Shown: positions 3,488-5,457 of the stretch, in pieces
Layout: each line of letters opens with the position of its first letter
How positions within the stretch are numbered: the stretch's first letter is position 1
Assembly: GCA_027620105.1 (NCBI GenBank)
Contig: JAQCIA010000168.1
Span: 1 to 5,457, forward strand
DNA length: 5,457 bases
Origin: Verrucomicrobiota bacterium
GTDB lineage: Bacteria > Verrucomicrobiota > Kiritimatiellia > UBA8416 > JAIOPI01
Direction of reading: 5' to 3'
The notes under the pieces: generated by a model
Database searches by the model: none
What the model saw: only the letters and a program-made list of their open reading frames with translations
What the model was told of the DNA's origin: nothing
Position numbers and translations under genes: made by a program

Positions 3488-5457
3488 CGGCGGCACATCT
3501 ATTCGTTCTCCTCTCGGTGGTCGTGAACCTGGTCTACGGGATCATGGTCTACCTGACCAACCCCCGGCGTTCCGCCAACCAGCAGTTTTTGACGCTGACG
3601 CTCGTTCTCGGCGCCTGGATGGCCTGCGTCTGGAACGCCCTGAATGCCCGTACCCCGGAAGTTGCCACCATCGGCGTCCGCTGGGCATCGGCCTTCGCCC
3701 AACTCGTGCCCACCGCCTTCTTCCTCCTGCGCATTGCAATCATTCGCCCCGATCTCTCGTGGAGCGGGGGGGTCCGCCGCGCCCTCCCGTTATTGCTCGT
3801 GAACGCGGCAATCGGCGTGATGTGTCTGACGCCTTTTTACCTGCACACCATGGTCATGCCGGATGCGGCAACTGGTGCCGACGACGTCGCGCAGCCCAAG
3901 TACGGACCCGGCATCGCCATTTTCATTTTCTACTACCTGACCGCGCTCGGCTGGTTGATCACCCTGTATATCCGTGATGCGCGCCAGGCCCGCGGTATTC
4001 AGCGTACGGAAATTCAATATGTGCTCCTGGCCTGCGGTGCCTGTCTGTTCACCGGCACCACCCTCGCCCTCGTGATTCCAGTCCTGACCGGCAGCTACCG
4101 CACTGCCCCCATGGCCCCGCTCTGCGCCGTGGTGCTCAATGCGATCCTCGCCTATGGCATCGCCACCCAGCGCATCATGGGCGTGGCCCTCGTCCTGCGG
4201 CGCGCCACCGCCTACGCCCTGCTCGCCGTCTACCTCTCCCTGCTCTACGCCGCCGTCGCCTGGTTCGCCACGCGCGTGCTCCAGCTCGCCGGCGGCACCC
4301 CGGACTTCTGGCCCGGACTCCTCGCCGCTCTCACCGTGGCATTCTCCGTGGTTCCCGCCAACGGACGCATGCAGCGCATCGCCAACCGCCTCTTCATCAA
4401 CGCCCCCACCCTCGACGGCGGCCTCATGGTCGGCCAGATCACCCAGGCCCTGCAGTCCCTCTCCACCACGGACGACATGGCCCGCCACTTCGCCAACATC
4501 GTCTCCCAGAACCTGGACACGGATCGCGTTCTGATCCTCGTCGGCGACGACGCGGATTTCGTGGAGGTCCACCCCGCCACCGAATCCACCCTGCGCATCG
4601 GCGCCGCCTCCCCCCTCGCCCTCATGCTCGCCGCCGAAGCCCTCCCGCTCGTGGCCGACACCCTCGGTCGCCGCCAGCTGCTGCCCGGACAGGCCGATGC
4701 CCTCGACCAGATGCGCAGCCTAAGCGCCGCTGCCGCCGTGGGCATCCGCTTAAAGAATCGCCTCAGCGGCTTCGTCCTCCTCGGCCCACGCCTCTCCGGG
4801 CGCATCTACGGTGCCCCTGAAACCGACGCCTTGCGCTTTGTCTGCGGCGAACTCGCCGTGGCCATGGAAAATTCCCGCCTCTTCACCGAAACCCGCAACA
4901 GCCGCATCTACAACGATATCCTCCTCGACAACCTCGGCACCGGCGTCATCGCCATGGACCGCCAGCAGATCATCACCGTGATCAACCGCGACGCCCAGCG
5001 CATTCTCGGCCGCCAGCCCCACAACCTCATTGGCAAACCCTGCGACACCCTGCCATCCCCCCTGGGCCCCATCCTGAAAGACACACTCGATACGGGCGTC
5101 CGTCACGCCGATGAGGAGGTTCGCCTGGACGTGGGCGCCAAGGACCCGATTTTCGTACGCGTCGGCGGCTCCGTGTTTCACAGCCACACGGGCGAACCGT
5201 TGGGCGCCCTGATCGTCTTCCACGACGTGACCCGCTTGAAACACCTGCAAACCCAGATTCGCCGCTCTGACCGGTTGGCCAGCATGGGCACGCTCTCGGC
5301 GGGCATGGCCCACGAAATCAAGAACCCCCTGGTCACGATCAAGACGTTTACCCAGTTGCTTCCTGACCGCTATGACGACCCCGAGTTTCGCGATAGCTTT
5401 CTATCCCTGATGACCGAGGAAGTGCGCCGCATTGATACGCTCGTCAACCAGCTCCTG
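3484..5457 (+). CDS. Multi-pass membrane sensor histidine kinase (9TM-GAF-PAS-HisKA), partial at right edge
   Basis: 658 codons are open to the window end. The N-terminal third is membrane-embedded, with hydrophobic segments at about residues 5-24, 35-54, 67-87, 100-119, 143-163, 180-200, 211-229, 241-262 and 277-291: a 7TM sensor region plus two further helices. A short linker ('NGRMQRIANRLF', 293-304) leads to a GAF domain (about 325-465, ending 'LSGFVLLGP...LAVAMENSRLF'), then a PAS domain (about 475-585, 'ILLDNLGTGVIAMDRQQ'), then HisKA with phospho-acceptor H610 in 'GMAHEIKNPLVTIKTF'. The window stops at '..DTLVNQLL', so the ATPase domain must lie beyond. This H-box resembles NtrB-like kinases, whose partners are often sigma-54 activators; the layout also resembles PrsK kinases of PEP-CTERM systems. 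The ATG overlaps the ketosynthase TGA (ATGA). The only nearby GGAGG (3466-3470) is 13 bases away, too far to be ideal, so translation probably depends on coupling. The ligand is unknown. Confidence 0.92.
   Translation, partial: MTAAHLFVLLSVVVNLVYGIMVYLTNPRRSANQQFLTLTLVLGAWMACVWNALNARTPEVATIGVRWASAFAQLVPTAFFLLRIAIIRPDLSWSGGVRRALPLLLVNAAIGVMCLTPFYLHTMVMPDAATGADDVAQPKYGPGIAIFIFYYLTALGWLITLYIRDARQARGIQRTEIQYVLLACGACLFTGTTLALVIPVLTGSYRTAPMAPLCAVVLNAILAYGIATQRIMGVALVLRRATAYALLAVYLSLLYAAVAWFATRVLQLAGGTPDFWPGLLAALTVAFSVVPANGRMQRIANRLFINAPTLDGGLMVGQITQALQSLSTTDDMARHFANIVSQNLDTDRVLILVGDDADFVEVHPATESTLRIGAASPLALMLAAEALPLVADTLGRRQLLPGQADALDQMRSLSAAAAVGIRLKNRLSGFVLLGPRLSGRIYGAPETDALRFVCGELAVAMENSRLFTETRNSRIYNDILLDNLGTGVIAMDRQQIITVINRDAQRILGRQPHNLIGKPCDTLPSPLGPILKDTLDTGVRHADEEVRLDVGAKDPIFVRVGGSVFHSHTGEPLGALIVFHDVTRLKHLQTQIRRSDRLASMGTLSAGMAHEIKNPLVTIKTFTQLLPDRYDDPEFRDSFLSLMTEEVRRIDTLVNQLL

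Noticed and set aside
3790..4572. Minus-strand open frame of 260 codons opposite the membrane kinase
   Set aside because: It is a Gly/Glu/His-rich shadow produced by the GCC/CTC-rich codons of the membrane segments on the plus strand. The plus strand gives convincing transmembrane helices and GAF sequence.
4140..5060. Marked CTC/GCC/ATC codon bias in the membrane-kinase gene, considered as a sign of transfer
   Set aside because: The bias fits hydrophobic helices and GAF sequence in a GC-rich genome, and there is no sharp boundary, repeat or mobile gene at either end.
4750..5313. Minus-strand open frame of 187 codons opposite the GAF/PAS region
   Set aside because: It is the shadow of clear PAS and HisKA coding sequence on the plus strand and has no motifs of its own.

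Overview
The window reads as chromosomal DNA of a Gram-negative bacterium with GC-rich coding regions. A FadL-type outer-membrane protein with a signal peptide and a C-terminal Phe implies an outer membrane. The shape of the large sensor kinase (9 membrane segments, GAF, PAS, then an NtrB-like H-box 'AHEIKNPL') and the style of the ketosynthase recall Planctomycetes/Verrucomicrobia/Hydrogenedentes-type or deltaproteobacterial genomes. That placement is only an impression. I see no tRNA, rRNA, CRISPR array, insertion sequence or phage gene.

Layout. The left 2 kb is transcribed leftward. From right to left it holds a severely shortened FadL/OmpP1-family gene (start near 1977), a soluble REC-HisKA-HATPase kinase (1407 to 244), and the first 48 codons of an unknown protein (145 to 1) that leaves the window. 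The right 3.2 kb is transcribed rightward: a FabF-like beta-ketoacyl-ACP synthase (2243-3487), then a multi-domain membrane histidine kinase (from 3484) cut off by the window end inside its HisKA domain. These two genes overlap by 4 bases (ATGA), so they are very probably one operon with coupled translation.

The regulatory centre is the AT-rich divergent intergenic region 1978-2242. Facing left it has a good sigma-54-type -24/-12 element (TGGCACG-N4-CTGCT, with GG-N10-GC spacing) ahead of the FadL-like gene. Facing right it has a sigma-70-like TTGACT/TAGAAA pair ahead of the ketosynthase. Between them lie three copies of one 14-bp inverted repeat, GTWCAT-AD-ATGWAS (starts 2116, 2141, 2170). 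The first fills the spacer of the rightward promoter. The whole array sits about 70-135 bp upstream of the predicted leftward start, where enhancer-binding activators of sigma-54 usually bind. One regulator could therefore switch both arms.

Working model (inference): the locus joins lipid functions (fatty-acid-type outer-membrane channel relic, ketosynthase) to two-component signalling (membrane NtrB-like kinase, soluble receiver-kinase), possibly with an NtrC-like regulator outside the window. Oddities worth following are the ketosynthase active site (second catalytic His replaced by Asn), the FadL gene with its middle missing but its frame intact, and the ketosynthase-kinase coupling.
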